Shown here piece by piece: positions 1-10,784 of a DNA stretch of 64,000 nt; positions within the stretch are counted from its first letter, which is position 1; every line of letters begins with the position of its first letter. This DNA comes from Elusimicrobia bacterium GWA2_66_18. GTDB lineage: Bacteria; Elusimicrobiota; Elusimicrobia; UBA1565; UBA9628. The position numbers were made by a program, and so were the translations under genes. The stretch spans positions 189,878 through 253,877 of the forward strand of contig MGTX01000002.1 in assembly GCA_001799675.1 (NCBI GenBank). Direction: 5' to 3'. Below the pieces are notes generated by a model. The model did no database searches, had not been told where the DNA came from, and saw nothing but the letters and a program-made list of their open reading frames with translations.

Positions 1-1323
1 GAGCATCAGCTTGGACTGGCGCGCCTTGAAATCGTAGGCGGGAACCAGATAACCGAGCTCATCGTTGGCCAGCCCCGCCAGCATCGGGACGGGCGACTTC
101 ACGAGATCTCGAAGGAACGGTCCCTTTGGGGCCTGAGATAAGTCCGGCGGATCGGGATTGCCGCTCGTGAGCACGGGACGGCCGAAGGCATATCTCCCGT
201 CGTAGCCGCCCACGGCCAGCTCCGGAAAGACCTCTCCGGGCATGCCCAGGATAATGGCGGGGCCGATGCGCAGGACCGAGACCTCGCTCTCGACCCAGGG
301 CTGGGTCTGCTCCGTCAGGCCGATCAGGAGATGGCGCAAAGCGAGGGACCATCGCTTCCATGAGGGCAGGGGGCGCCCCTCCGCGTTGAGCAAGCGGTGA
401 CCGAAGGTCAGGGCGGGCAGGGCGAGGCGGTAGCGGGAGTTCTCCACCGGGACCAGCACGCGCTGCGAGCGAAAGAAAAGTCCCGCGCCCGCGGCGCCGG
501 GCTTGAGCGCCAGGGCCGCGTCGGCCACCGCGGCGCCGACGCGGGCGGACTCATAGAAATTCTCCGAGCGAGTGTCGGGCGTCATGAGCCCGCCGATCAT
601 CCCGTTGAGGAATAGGCAGGCGCCGCCCGTCTTCTCCTCCACGCGCGCGCAGAGCGGTCCCGGGAAGTCGGCCGTGATGAGATGATTCTCCTTGCCCAAG
701 ACCTCGGGATGGCAGGACCAATTCACGATCGTAACGACGGTCTTGCCGGCCTTGTCCATCAGCCTCAGCACGGCGAGATCCGGATCGATGACCTGAGGAT
801 CTCGCGAGTCGCGGCAGAGTCCCCGCGGGTCGAGGGCTCCCCGCGCTCCCGAGGCTCGAACGGGCCGCAAGCGGCTTTCCAAGAGCTTCAGGGCCGCGGA
901 GACCGTCTCCTTGATCCGCCGGTGATAGCGGAGGTTCACGCCGGAGACTCCCGGGACCGGGCCCCAGAGTCCTAAAGTATCGGGGCCGGAATGGGTATGC
1001 GTGGCGTGAACAAAGAGGGAGCGGCCCGTCCGGTCGTAGCCCGCCAAGCGTCTGAGATCCTGCGTGTCGTTGATCGTCATGCCCAGCAGATCGAGACCGA
1101 CCAGGGCGACGGTCGTCGCCCCCTCGCGCAGGACGAGGAGGCGGGCGTAGAGGGGGTCATGGACGCCGGCGGGCTTGCGCCCGGTCGCGCCGAAGCCCGC
1201 CAGGAGGACCTTCTCGGTCCGCAGGTCCGGGGTGATGTCCACGCGGCCGGCGGCGGCTTCGAGGCAGCAGGCGGGGCGAGGCAGCGCCGTGAGGGCGCAA
1301 AGGGCGGCCGCCGCGAGTCTCAT
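1..1323 (-). CDS. Neutral/alkaline ceramidase-like secreted hydrolase, 3'-truncated by window edge
   Basis: The frame opens at an ATG at 1323 and stays open to base 1, giving 441 codons with the C-terminus missing. An N-terminal signal peptide of about 20 residues (Ala/Leu-rich, ending near CCLEAAAG) is followed by the neutral ceramidase N-terminal fold: 'VDITP' at 28-32, 'AGFGATGRKPAGVHDPLYAR' at 42-61, the metal-site motif 'HATHTHSGP' at 106-114, and 'NWSCHPE' at 201-207. These match the zinc-dependent family that cleaves the amide of ceramide (family knowledge, Pfam neutral ceramidase N-terminal domain). In bacteria many members have unknown substrates, so lipid-amidase activity is an inference. 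The start overlaps the stop of the receiver gene upstream (ATGA), so the two are coupled. The catalytic C-terminal half cannot be fully judged. Confidence 0.75.
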   Translation of the reverse strand, partial: MRLAAAALCALTALPRPACCLEAAAGRVDITPDLRTEKVLLAGFGATGRKPAGVHDPLYARLLVLREGATTVALVGLDLLGMTINDTQDLRRLAGYDRTGRSLFVHATHTHSGPDTLGLWGPVPGVSGVNLRYHRRIKETVSAALKLLESRLRPVRASGARGALDPRGLCRDSRDPQVIDPDLAVLRLMDKAGKTVVTIVNWSCHPEVLGKENHLITADFPGPLCARVEEKTGGACLFLNGMIGGLMTPDTRSENFYESARVGAAVADAALALKPGAAGAGLFFRSQRVLVPVENSRYRLALPALTFGHRLLNAEGRPLPSWKRWSLALRHLLIGLTEQTQPWVESEVSVLRIGPAIILGMPGEVFPELAVGGYDGRYAFGRPVLTSGNPDPPDLSQAPKGPFLRDLVKSPVPMLAGLANDELGYLVPAYDFKARQSKLML

Positions 1324-1688
1324 GGGACGGCGAGAACTTTCGCGATCTTCTTGAATAGACGTTCGGAGTCGAACGGCTTGATGAGATAGTCGTCCGCCCC
1401 GGACGCGAAAGCCTTCTCCACGTCGCAGCCGCGGCCCAGTCCGGTGACCATGAGAATCTTGATCTTCTGGGTCTTGGGATCCGCGCGCAGGAACGCGCAG
1501 ACGTCGAAGCCGGAGAGCCTCGGCAGCATCACGTCTAGGAGCACCAGGTCCGGGGGGCTCTTGCGCGCGAGTTCGAGGGCCTCGGCCCCGTCGAGGCAGG
1601 TGGAGACTTCATGGCCCTTGGCGGTCAAGAGAGCGGCCAGATTGGCTGCGATGTCGATCTCGTCTTCGACCACCAGGATGCGGGCCAT
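1320..1688 (-). CDS. Single-domain response regulator (CheY-like receiver)
   Basis: This 122-residue protein is a lone receiver domain. Visible are the acidic pocket (E8, D9, E10), the phospho-acceptor D52 in 'LDVMLP', T82 and the conserved K104 in 'IKPF'. It has no output domain, so it must act by protein contact or as a phosphotransfer intermediate. Its start overlaps the stop of the kinase-like gene upstream by one base (TGATG), and its own stop overlaps the ceramidase-like start (ATGA). The four genes from 3001 to 1 therefore form one coupled transcript. The natural partner would be the upstream histidine-kinase-like protein, but that protein looks catalytically degenerate, so another kinase may supply phosphate. 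Confidence 0.9.
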   Translation of the reverse strand: MARILVVEDEIDIAANLAALLTAKGHEVSTCLDGAEALELARKSPPDLVLLDVMLPRLSGFDVCAFLRADPKTQKIKILMVTGLGRGCDVEKAFASGADDYLIKPFDSERLFKKIAKVLAVP

Positions 1689-2470
1689 CAGGAGGACCGC
1701 CGCGTCGGGAAGATGATGGACAGGCGCGACTCGCCGCTTTTATCAACGGAGAACTTGAGGCGCCCACGGATATTCTCCACCACGGCGCGGACCAGCCCCA
1801 GTCCGAGGCCGATGGCGCAGATGAGTTCGTCTCTTCGCGGCCGGGCGGGGTAAAAGAGGTCGAGACTGCGGCCGACCTCGGCCGGACTCAGAGGCGGGCC
1901 CGTGTAGGCGACCTCGAAAGCGACGTCCGTCCCGACGCGCAGCGAACGGACCCGCACGGGCCCGGCCGTGCGGAACTTACGGGCATGGAAGAGGAGGCTT
2001 GCCAGGCTGCGGGAGGCGCGCTCCGCATCGGTGTCGACTGGAGGCAGGCCCTTCTCGGGGAGGATGATCAGTTCGGCGCCCGCCTGCTCGAATCCTCTCG
2101 ACAGGTTCGAGACGGCGTTGTTTAGGACCTCTTCGGGATCGGCGGGCAGGAACGTCGGCTTCAGGTCGCGCTTGAGCTCCAGATGGATCAGGTCACGAAG
2201 TTCGCCGACGAGGGCGCTCAGGCGCGCCATCTGGTCGCGGTTCATCTCGACCCATTTGACCTGGTCGTCGGGAACGGGGCCGAACACTCCGCTCAGAAAG
2301 TTGAGGACGGTCATGTTGACGGCCGTGACGGGGGTGCTGATCTCGTGCAAGGCGAAGGAGAAGAGGCGTCCGTAGAGCGCGGCGCGCGCGCGCAGGACGG
2401 CCGCGGCGAGCGCAGCGGCGACGGCTCCGCCCAGGACCGCGCCCAGGATGAACGCCGCGGCGGTGGCCAT
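1688..2470 (-). CDS. Membrane-anchored histidine kinase-like protein with degenerate ATP site
   Basis: The product is 260 residues: one N-terminal transmembrane segment (about 5-27), then a HisKA-like dimerisation segment with H42 in 'ALHEISTP', then a HATPase-like domain. The ATP-binding motifs are damaged. The N-box reads 'SLASLLFHARKF' (155-166), with His where the Mg-binding Asn is expected. The G1 box reads 'YTGPPL' (189-194), lacking the Asp and the second Gly of DxGxG. Only the G2 region 'GLGLGL' (221-226) is conserved. It may be a pseudokinase that scaffolds or dephosphorylates the receiver encoded next. It lies 6 bases after the gamma-carbonic anhydrase gene. The H-box is intact, so trans-phosphorylation remains possible. 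Confidence 0.75.
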   Translation of the reverse strand: MATAAAFILGAVLGGAVAAALAAAVLRARAALYGRLFSFALHEISTPVTAVNMTVLNFLSGVFGPVPDDQVKWVEMNRDQMARLSALVGELRDLIHLELKRDLKPTFLPADPEEVLNNAVSNLSRGFEQAGAELIILPEKGLPPVDTDAERASRSLASLLFHARKFRTAGPVRVRSLRVGTDVAFEVAYTGPPLSPAEVGRSLDLFYPARPRRDELICAIGLGLGLVRAVVENIRGRLKFSVDKSGESRLSIIFPTRRSS

Positions 2471-2476
2471 GTCCGC

Positions 2477-3001
2477 TCAGCGCCCGAAGAGGACGCGGGA
2501 AGTCCGGGCGTGCCGCCGCGCCAAGGCTCGGTATTCGCGCGCGCTGGCCGCGAGCAGGCGGAGCTCCTCCGGGCGCAGCTTGCGCACGACCTTGGCGGGG
2601 ACGCCGAGCGCGAGCACGCCCGAGGGTATCCTGGCTCCGGCCGCCACGAGGGCGCCGGCGCCGATGATGACGCGCGAGCCGACGGTCGCCTCCATGACGA
2701 TCGCGCCCATGCCGATCAGGGTCCGGTCGCCGATGCGGCAGCCGTGGAGGATGGCGCGGTGGCCGACGGTGACGTCCCTGCCTATGACGGTCGGGCGACC
2801 TTCGCGGGCGTGGATCAAGGTCAGGTCCTGGATGTTGCTGCCCGCGCCCACCGCGATGAGGTCGACGTCGCCGCGCAGAACGCAGCCCGGCCAGACGGAC
2901 GCGCCGCGGCCGAGGCTCACGCGGCCTATGAGCTCGGCGCCGTCATGGACGAAAGCCTCCGGATGGACCTGAGGGGCGCCGCCGTCGAAAGATCGCCGCA
3001 T
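2477..3001 (-). CDS. Gamma-class carbonic anhydrase / hexapeptide-repeat protein
   Basis: A 174-residue left-handed beta-helix protein of the YrdA/PaaY/CaiE gamma-carbonic anhydrase family. Hexapeptide repeats run from about residue 18 to 140. The three metal-ligand histidines are visible: H64 in 'NIQDLTLIH', H81 in 'VGH' and H86 in 'LHGC'. Hexapeptide acyltransferases lack this triad. The expected reaction is hydration of CO2 with a bound zinc or iron, but many members have no proven activity. It is the first gene of a four-gene minus-strand operon. A promoter (TTGAAA, 17-base spacer, TGC-TAGATT) ends 7 bases before its ATG, so the mRNA is probably leaderless. Confidence 0.88.
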   Translation of the reverse strand: MRRSFDGGAPQVHPEAFVHDGAELIGRVSLGRGASVWPGCVLRGDVDLIAVGAGSNIQDLTLIHAREGRPTVIGRDVTVGHRAILHGCRIGDRTLIGMGAIVMEATVGSRVIIGAGALVAAGARIPSGVLALGVPAKVVRKLRPEELRLLAASAREYRALARRHARTSRVLFGR

Positions 3002-3008
3002 ATAGTAA

Positions 3009-3037
3009 AATCTAGCACTCTACCCCCCTTCTTTCAA
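3009..3037 (-). promoter_or_regulatory. Promoter for the gamma-carbonic anhydrase operon
   Basis: On the minus strand there is a -35 box TTGAAA (3037-3032), a 17-base spacer and an extended -10 TGC-TAGATT (hexamer 3014-3009). Only 7 bases separate the -10 from the ATG at 3001, which places the transcription start at or next to the start codon. A plus-strand TAAAAT (3006-3011) for nadB overlaps this -10, so the two divergent genes share the site. Confidence 0.6.
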
Positions 3038-3038
3038 C

Positions 3039-4628
3039 ATGGATCCAAGAGCCTCCCGCGGCGGCGATTTCCTGGTTCTCGGCTCGGGCATCGCCGGCCT
3101 CCTGAGCGCCGACAAGCTCTCCCGCCTGGGGAGAGTGACTTTGGTGACCAAGAAGGATGCCGCCGAGTCCAACACGAACTACGCCCAGGGCGGCATCGCG
3201 GCCGTCATGAGCGAGCTCGACACCTTCGCAGCCCACGGACGCGACACGCTGGTCGCGGGCGCCGGTCTCTGCGACGAGTCCATCGTGCGCCTGACCGTGG
3301 CCGAGGCGCCGCGGCGGGTGCGAGAGCTCCAGGCGATGGGGGTCCGCTTCTCTCAGCGCGAGTCCATCGTCGACCTGGGCCTGGAGGCGGGGCACTCCCA
3401 CCGCCGCATCCTCCACGCCGGCGACATCACGGGCCGCGAGATCGAGCGCGCCCTGGTCGCCTCGGTCCGCCGCAACCGCCGCGTGACCATCGTCGAGAAC
3501 CACCTCGCCGTCGATCTCATCTTGGATCCTGAGCGCGCCTGCCGCGGCGCCTACGTCATGGACCGGCGCACGGGCCGCATCGAGCCCTTCAGCGCCGGGG
3601 CCACGGTGCTGGCCACGGGCGGGGCGGGGAAGGTCTACCTCTACACCACGAACCCCGACATCGCCACCGGCGACGGGATGGCCATGGCCTGGCGGGCGGG
3701 CGCGGCGATGGCGAACATGGAATTCGTCCAGTTCCACCCCACCTGCCTCTACCATCCCCAGGCCAAGAGCTTCTTGTTATCGGAGGCCCTCCGGGGCGAG
3801 GGAGGGCAACTGATCCTCAAGAACGGCGCCCGGTTCATGCCGCGCTACCACCGCCGCCGGGAGCTGGCCCCGCGCGACATCGTGGCGCGGGCCATCGACT
3901 CCGAACTGAAGCGGACCGGCGACGAGTGCGTCTTCCTGGACATGACGCACCTGAGGCGCAAATTCCTGAAGGCTCGCTTCCCGAACATCTACGCCAGGGT
4001 CCTGTCCTTCGACATCGACATGGCCGAGCGCCCCATCCCAGTGGTGCCGGCCGCGCACTTCTTCTGCGGCGGCGTCCGCACCGACGCCTGGGCCCGCACC
4101 TCGGTTGCGCGTCTGTTCGCGGTCGGAGAGACCGCTTGCACCGGCCTGCACGGCGCCAACCGCCTGGCCTCCAACTCCCTGCTCGAGGCCTGCGTCTTCG
4201 CTCACCGCCTGGCCGAGCATCTGGCCTCTCCTGGCGCCATAAAGTCCTCGAGCGCCTTCCGACCCAAGCCCTGGAATCCGGGCCAGGCCGTGACCTCGGA
4301 TGAGGCCGTGGTCGTTTCGCAGAACTGGGACGAGATCCGCAGCCTGATGTGGAACTACGTCGGCATCGTGCGCACCGACAAGCGCCTGGCGCGAGCCCTC
4401 TCGCGCATGGAGCTCTTGAACCGGGAGATCGCCGCCTACTACTGGGACTTCCTGCCCACCCCCGACATGGTGGAGCTGCGCAACATCGCCGACGTCGCCA
4501 CCTTGGTCATCAAGTCCGCCCTCAGGCGCAAGGAGTCCCGCGGTCTCCACTACACCCTGGACTACCCCCGACGGCGCCAATCCTGCCGCCGCGACACGGT
4601 CCTCAGGCGCGCGCCGGGCCGACGCTGA
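3039..4628 (+). CDS. nadB: L-aspartate oxidase
   Basis: This FAD enzyme oxidises L-aspartate to iminoaspartate, the first step of de novo NAD synthesis, with quinolinate synthase (NadA) as the usual partner. The 529-residue length is normal. Motifs seen: dinucleotide-binding 'GSGIAG' (15-20), 'NTNYAQGG' (45-52), active-site 'GHSHRRILHAGD' (118-129), 'FHPTCL', 'EALRGEGG', 'HFFCGGV' and 'GANRLASNSLLE'. These separate it from fumarate reductase/succinate dehydrogenase flavoproteins by the aspartate-oxidase spacing. The last codons, an Arg-rich tail, overlap the convergent HNH gene by 26 bases. There is no clear Shine-Dalgarno sequence before the start. nadA and nadC are not in the window. Confidence 0.95.
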   Translation: MDPRASRGGDFLVLGSGIAGLLSADKLSRLGRVTLVTKKDAAESNTNYAQGGIAAVMSELDTFAAHGRDTLVAGAGLCDESIVRLTVAEAPRRVRELQAMGVRFSQRESIVDLGLEAGHSHRRILHAGDITGREIERALVASVRRNRRVTIVENHLAVDLILDPERACRGAYVMDRRTGRIEPFSAGATVLATGGAGKVYLYTTNPDIATGDGMAMAWRAGAAMANMEFVQFHPTCLYHPQAKSFLLSEALRGEGGQLILKNGARFMPRYHRRRELAPRDIVARAIDSELKRTGDECVFLDMTHLRRKFLKARFPNIYARVLSFDIDMAERPIPVVPAAHFFCGGVRTDAWARTSVARLFAVGETACTGLHGANRLASNSLLEACVFAHRLAEHLASPGAIKSSSAFRPKPWNPGQAVTSDEAVVVSQNWDEIRSLMWNYVGIVRTDKRLARALSRMELLNREIAAYYWDFLPTPDMVELRNIADVATLVIKSALRRKESRGLHYTLDYPRRRQSCRRDTVLRRAPGRR

Positions 4629-5520
4629 CGCCCGCCTCCTCGGCCGCCAAGCGGTTGTGCGTGCGGCAGAGCAGGCGGACGTTGCGCGAATCATCGGACC
4701 TCCCGCCCCGCGCGAAGGGCCGGACATGGTCGAACTCGAGCCAGTCCTTCGACCCGCACACCACGCCGTCCTCGAAGCGCCAGGCGCACCGGCCGTCGTC
4801 GCGCCGCCAGACCGCGCGCTTGACCCGCGCCGGGATATAGCGCCCGCCGCGCCAGGCGCTCGGGAAGCGCGTCCCGGCGGGCGCCGCGGGTTTTCCGCCG
4901 GCCTCCCCCGGCTTCAGGCCGAGGCGCCTCTGGGGGTCCTTGCGCTCCAAGAGGATCTCCAGGGCCTCGCGCAGGACGTCCTCCAGCCTCCCCTCCGGGT
5001 GTTTATGCCGCAGAACCTGCTTGGCACGGTCGATCAGGGTCATCAGCACGATGGCCGCGTCGAAGCCGATCCTCGGCAGGCTTATCCGGCGGGCGCAGTC
5101 GGCTTGCGCGGGGAAAGGGCATTCGGCGGCCACGAGCGCCTCGAGTTCGCGGCGCGTCTTGCCTCGAGCCTTGCGGATCCATTCCCTGCGGTTGCTGTCG
5201 TCTAGGACCGGCGACAGCACGATGAGGGCGGTCAGATGGAGCTCCCCCTTCCGGATGAACTCGAGGACTTCCGGCCAGCGGCGGGCCACCCGAGCCGCGC
5301 GGATGCGCCGGTAAGCCTCGCCCTCGTCGAAGCCGAGCGAGCGGATGCAATACGAATAGAGGTTCGGATGCCCTTTTTTGGCGCACAATTGCCGGCGGTC
5401 GTATTCCGCCATGTGCGCGAGCAGCCTGGCGAGATTATGGCGTCCGTGCGCGCACAGGAACTTCAGGCCCCTTTCGAGATCCTCATCCCTCATCCCACGG
5501 CACTCGTCGATCAGGCTCAT
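4603..5520 (-). CDS. HNH endonuclease domain protein
   Basis: A 305-residue protein. The N-terminal helical region (about 1-130) is rich in Arg/Leu and Ala and resembles the helical domain of HNH proteins often present in many copies in soil bacteria. The C-terminal 60 residues carry the HNH nuclease: 'RRDDGRCAW', 'CGSKDWLEFDHVRPFARGG' and 'NVRLLCRTHN', giving the Asp-His pair, the Asn and the final His. The start at 5520 is preferred because GGAG lies 8 bases upstream and because any extension would run into uvrA. The nuclease is probably domestic or selfish; no restriction-modification partner is nearby. Its stop lies inside the 3' end of nadB. Confidence 0.8.
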   Translation of the reverse strand: MSLIDECRGMRDEDLERGLKFLCAHGRHNLARLLAHMAEYDRRQLCAKKGHPNLYSYCIRSLGFDEGEAYRRIRAARVARRWPEVLEFIRKGELHLTALIVLSPVLDDSNRREWIRKARGKTRRELEALVAAECPFPAQADCARRISLPRIGFDAAIVLMTLIDRAKQVLRHKHPEGRLEDVLREALEILLERKDPQRRLGLKPGEAGGKPAAPAGTRFPSAWRGGRYIPARVKRAVWRRDDGRCAWRFEDGVVCGSKDWLEFDHVRPFARGGRSDDSRNVRLLCRTHNRLAAEEAGVSVGPARA

Positions 5521-5637
5521 GTCACTGACTCCAAAGTGAGTCGGCCGCGCGGTCAGCTCATGACCTCGGCGCCGCAACCACCATACGCGGCGACCACCTA
5601 AAAAGTTCCCGTGTCCGGACCGCCCGGGCGGCCGAAA

Positions 5638-5646
5638 TGATAAAAT
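5638..5646 (+). promoter_or_regulatory. Extended -10 promoter of uvrA
   Basis: TGA-TAAAAT ends 9 bases before the uvrA ATG at 5656, implying a leaderless or nearly leaderless mRNA. No clear -35 box is visible. The same TGn-TAAAAT form recurs before 9444 and 10785. Confidence 0.45.
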
Positions 5647-5655
5647 GACCGTCTC

Positions 5656-8467
<2,812 letters not shown>

Positions 8468-8493
<26 letters not shown>

Positions 8494-8624
8494 CCCTCGG
8501 TCGAACGGCGTTGCCTTTCAGCTAGGCGCGAGGAGCGAGCATACCAGTAGGTATGTGAGCGACGAGCAACGACGCTGAAAGGCAACGCCGTTCGAGGGCC
8601 ACGCTATTACTCGGACACACTCCT
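8468..8624. repeat. 157-bp imperfect palindromic element between convergent genes
   Basis: Left arm 8468-8522 and right arm 8574-8624 are inverted copies that differ by one substitution and a 4-base indel. The arm begins AGGAGTGTGTCCGAG. The 51-base centre contains a perfect CATACC-AGTA-GGTATG hairpin. The element supplies the stop codon of uvrA on the plus strand and the last bases of the peptidase stop codon on the minus strand. It has no coding capacity. It resembles a MITE or REP/BIME-like element and could act as a bidirectional terminator. Confidence 0.85.
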
Positions 8625-9420
8625 AGCGCCGGCGGCTCTGCTCGGCCAGCCAGAGCCGCCACTTGTTCTCGAAGTCCCCCACGCTGCGGTATCGGAAGGT
8701 CAGCCAGAGGGCCTCCGGGACGGTCTTGCCGTCGCGCAACTGGGCGCAGAAGCTCTTGAACTGCAGGTTGGTGTGCCGGCGGATGAGGAAATGGATGACG
8801 CCATAAGCCTGGACGTACCAGCCCGCGACCCGAGCTTTCTCGTCATGGAGGTCCTCGGTCGGCGAGATCTCGAAAAACCGCGCCATGGGCAGCCAGGCCG
8901 CGGGCTTCATTGCGATCATGCTCTGGTGCCATGGGGAGATCTCGGGCCGCTCGCGCGACTCGGCCTCCTCCACCATGGCCAGGCCCTCGTTGAGCCAGCG
9001 GGGAGGGTCACGCTTACGCTCCCGGAAATAGCTCACGAACAGGAGATGGGTGGTCTCGTGGGAGATGACCCGGAGCATCTGGGAGGTCTCCTTCATCATG
9101 GGTATGGCCACGGCCTTCTTGTCGTAGGCGGCCATGCCGTTGGACCAGGGCGGCGGGCTGAATTCCCCCTGAACGTAGGTCGCAAGGTCGCGGTAGACGT
9201 AGAGGGATATGCGCTCCTTCGACATCCAGGGCGAGAACGCCCCCAGGTCCATGCGCAGGCGGGAATGGATGCGCTCCATGCCGACTGCGAGCCCAGGCGG
9301 CAGCCAGGGCGACTGATGTAAGATATTAAAATGGGGGGTCGTGGTCTGCCTCCAGTCCCACTCCTTCTGCCGGGCGGAGGCGGGGGCGGCGGCGAGGAGG
9401 ACGGCGAGGCAGAAGATCAT
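8623..9420 (-). CDS. Secreted zinc metallopeptidase-like protein (peptidase MA-like, gluzincin)
   Basis: The product is 265 residues from the ATG at 9420. A TTG at 9441 would add seven residues but would spoil the signal peptide. Residues 1-17 form a signal peptide ending 'APASA'. The zinc site is 'ISHETTH' (HExxH, 121-125) with the third ligand in 'WLNEGLAMVEE' (142-152). This is the pattern of the peptidase-MA-like gluzincin family, whose substrates are mostly unknown. It is probably periplasmic. It is divergent from the GAF histidine kinase at 9444 with only 23 bases between them. Its stop codon abuts the palindromic element. Confidence 0.8.
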   Translation of the reverse strand: MIFCLAVLLAAAPASARQKEWDWRQTTTPHFNILHQSPWLPPGLAVGMERIHSRLRMDLGAFSPWMSKERISLYVYRDLATYVQGEFSPPPWSNGMAAYDKKAVAIPMMKETSQMLRVISHETTHLLFVSYFRERKRDPPRWLNEGLAMVEEAESRERPEISPWHQSMIAMKPAAWLPMARFFEISPTEDLHDEKARVAGWYVQAYGVIHFLIRRHTNLQFKSFCAQLRDGKTVPEALWLTFRYRSVGDFENKWRLWLAEQSRRR

Positions 9421-9427
9421 CAAACTT

Positions 9428-9436
9428 TGGTAAAAT
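9428..9436 (+). promoter_or_regulatory. Extended -10 promoter of the GAF histidine kinase
   Basis: TGG-TAAAAT ends 7 bases before the ATG at 9444, the spacing expected for transcription starting on the start codon. No Shine-Dalgarno sequence can fit between them. No -35 box is evident. Confidence 0.5.
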
Positions 9437-9443
9437 AACAAAT

Positions 9444-10733
9444 ATGGCGCCAGCCGGCATCAGCCGCGGTCTCTCCTACAGGGCTCTGAGGAGACAGGTC
9501 AGGGAAACGGCGACTCTGGCCAGGATCGCCCAAGAAATATCCTCAAGCCTGCTTTTCGAGGATATCCTGGATCGCGTCTACAAATCCTTCCGCGGCATAC
9601 TGCCCTACGACCGCATCGGCCTGGCGGTGATCAACGAGACGGGCCATGAGGTCATCGCCATCGGCGCGAGATCGAACGCGCGCAAGCTTCATATCGAGAC
9701 GGGATATACGGCCACGCTCAAGACGAGCAGCCTCGAGAAGATCATCAAAACCGGCAAGCCCCGCATCATCAACGATCTGCGCGCCTACTTGCATAAGCAT
9801 CCAGAGTCCGATTCCACCCGGAGAATCGTCGCGGAGGGCATCCGGTCGAACCTGACCTTCCCGCTCTGCGCCCAGGGCAAGCGGGTCGGCTTCATCTTCT
9901 TCTCCAGCCGCAAGACCGGCGCCTACACGCGAGCGCACATCGATTCCTTCCAACGTCTCGCCACGATGCTGTCCATCGCAGTCGAGAAGGGCCGGCTTTA
10001 TCGGGAGGCGACGCAAGCCAATGAGATGAAGAATAGGCTGCTCGGCATCGCGGCCCATGACCTGCGCAACCCGCTGACCGTGGTGATCGGCTACTTGACG
10101 ATCATGCAGGATGAGCCCGCCGACATCGCCTGCCAGTCGGAGCTGACGATCGTTATGAGGAAATGCAAGCAGATGCTCGAGCTCGTCGACGGCCTTCTGG
10201 ACTCGAGCATCCTCGAGTCGAGGGGGCTGGAGTTGAACCTCCAAAGGCTGGATCTTGACGCGTTCCTCAAGCAAATCTGCGCCGACAGCCGAATCCTGGC
10301 CGAAGCCAAGTCCATCAGCCTGGAACTGAAGATCGAGCCGGACCTCCCGGCGCTGTCCGCGGACAGGGTCCGGCTTCAGCAGACTTTCGAAAACCTCATC
10401 AGCAACGCCATCAAGTACTCGCCGCCGGCAAAGACCGTCTCCATTTCCGCACGCGCCGCGGCGCGTTGCGTGGAGGTTTGCGTCAGCAACGAGGGACAGG
10501 GCATTCCGAAGGAAGAACTCCCCCGTCTCTTCAAGGAGTTCGGCCGCGCCAACGTCCGTCCGACCGGCGGCGAGCGCAGCGTGGGACTGGGTCTCTCCAT
10601 CGCCCAGCGCATCGCGAAAGCTCACGGCGGGAGCATCCGGGTCGAAAACCTTCCGGGAACCGGGGCCTCCTTCATCGTTTCGCTGCCCTATCAGCGCAAA
10701 AGGCTGGGCAAGAAGTTCCTGGATCTTCGCTGA
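9444..10733 (+). CDS. GAF-domain sensor histidine kinase
   Basis: A 429-residue soluble kinase. A GAF domain spans roughly residues 20-185, followed by HisKA with the phospho-acceptor H205 in 'IAAHDLRNP' and a HATPase domain with N-box 'ENLISNAIKYS', G1 'NEGQGIP' and G2 'GLGLSIAQ'. In G1 the usual Asp is Asn, a mild deviation. No transmembrane segment is visible, so it senses a cytoplasmic signal such as a small ligand or redox state. There is no adjacent response regulator; the next gene is hpnJ. It has its own leaderless promoter and lies immediately upstream of the hopanoid genes, but a separate promoter at 10738 argues for independent expression of hpnJ. Confidence 0.9.
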   Translation: MAPAGISRGLSYRALRRQVRETATLARIAQEISSSLLFEDILDRVYKSFRGILPYDRIGLAVINETGHEVIAIGARSNARKLHIETGYTATLKTSSLEKIIKTGKPRIINDLRAYLHKHPESDSTRRIVAEGIRSNLTFPLCAQGKRVGFIFFSSRKTGAYTRAHIDSFQRLATMLSIAVEKGRLYREATQANEMKNRLLGIAAHDLRNPLTVVIGYLTIMQDEPADIACQSELTIVMRKCKQMLELVDGLLDSSILESRGLELNLQRLDLDAFLKQICADSRILAEAKSISLELKIEPDLPALSADRVRLQQTFENLISNAIKYSPPAKTVSISARAAARCVEVCVSNEGQGIPKEELPRLFKEFGRANVRPTGGERSVGLGLSIAQRIAKAHGGSIRVENLPGTGASFIVSLPYQRKRLGKKFLDLR

Positions 10734-10737
10734 TTTT

Positions 10738-10746
10738 TGGTAAAAT
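10738..10746 (+). promoter_or_regulatory. Extended -10 promoter of hpnJ-hpnI-hpnL
   Basis: TGG-TAAAAT lies 38 bases before the hpnJ start at 10785. The leader carries GGAG at 10779-10782. It starts just after the kinase stop codon, so the hopanoid genes can be transcribed independently. Confidence 0.45.
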
Positions 10747-10784
10747 GATGTCCGCAAAGACGTAGACCACCGTCCTATGGAGAG

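Noticed and set aside
2183-3532. Long open frames antisense to or out of frame with the gamma-carbonic anhydrase, nadB and many other genes
   Set aside because: High GC content produces many long frames. These have no recognisable domains, show Arg/Gly/Ala-rich composition typical of shadow frames, and conflict with well supported genes.
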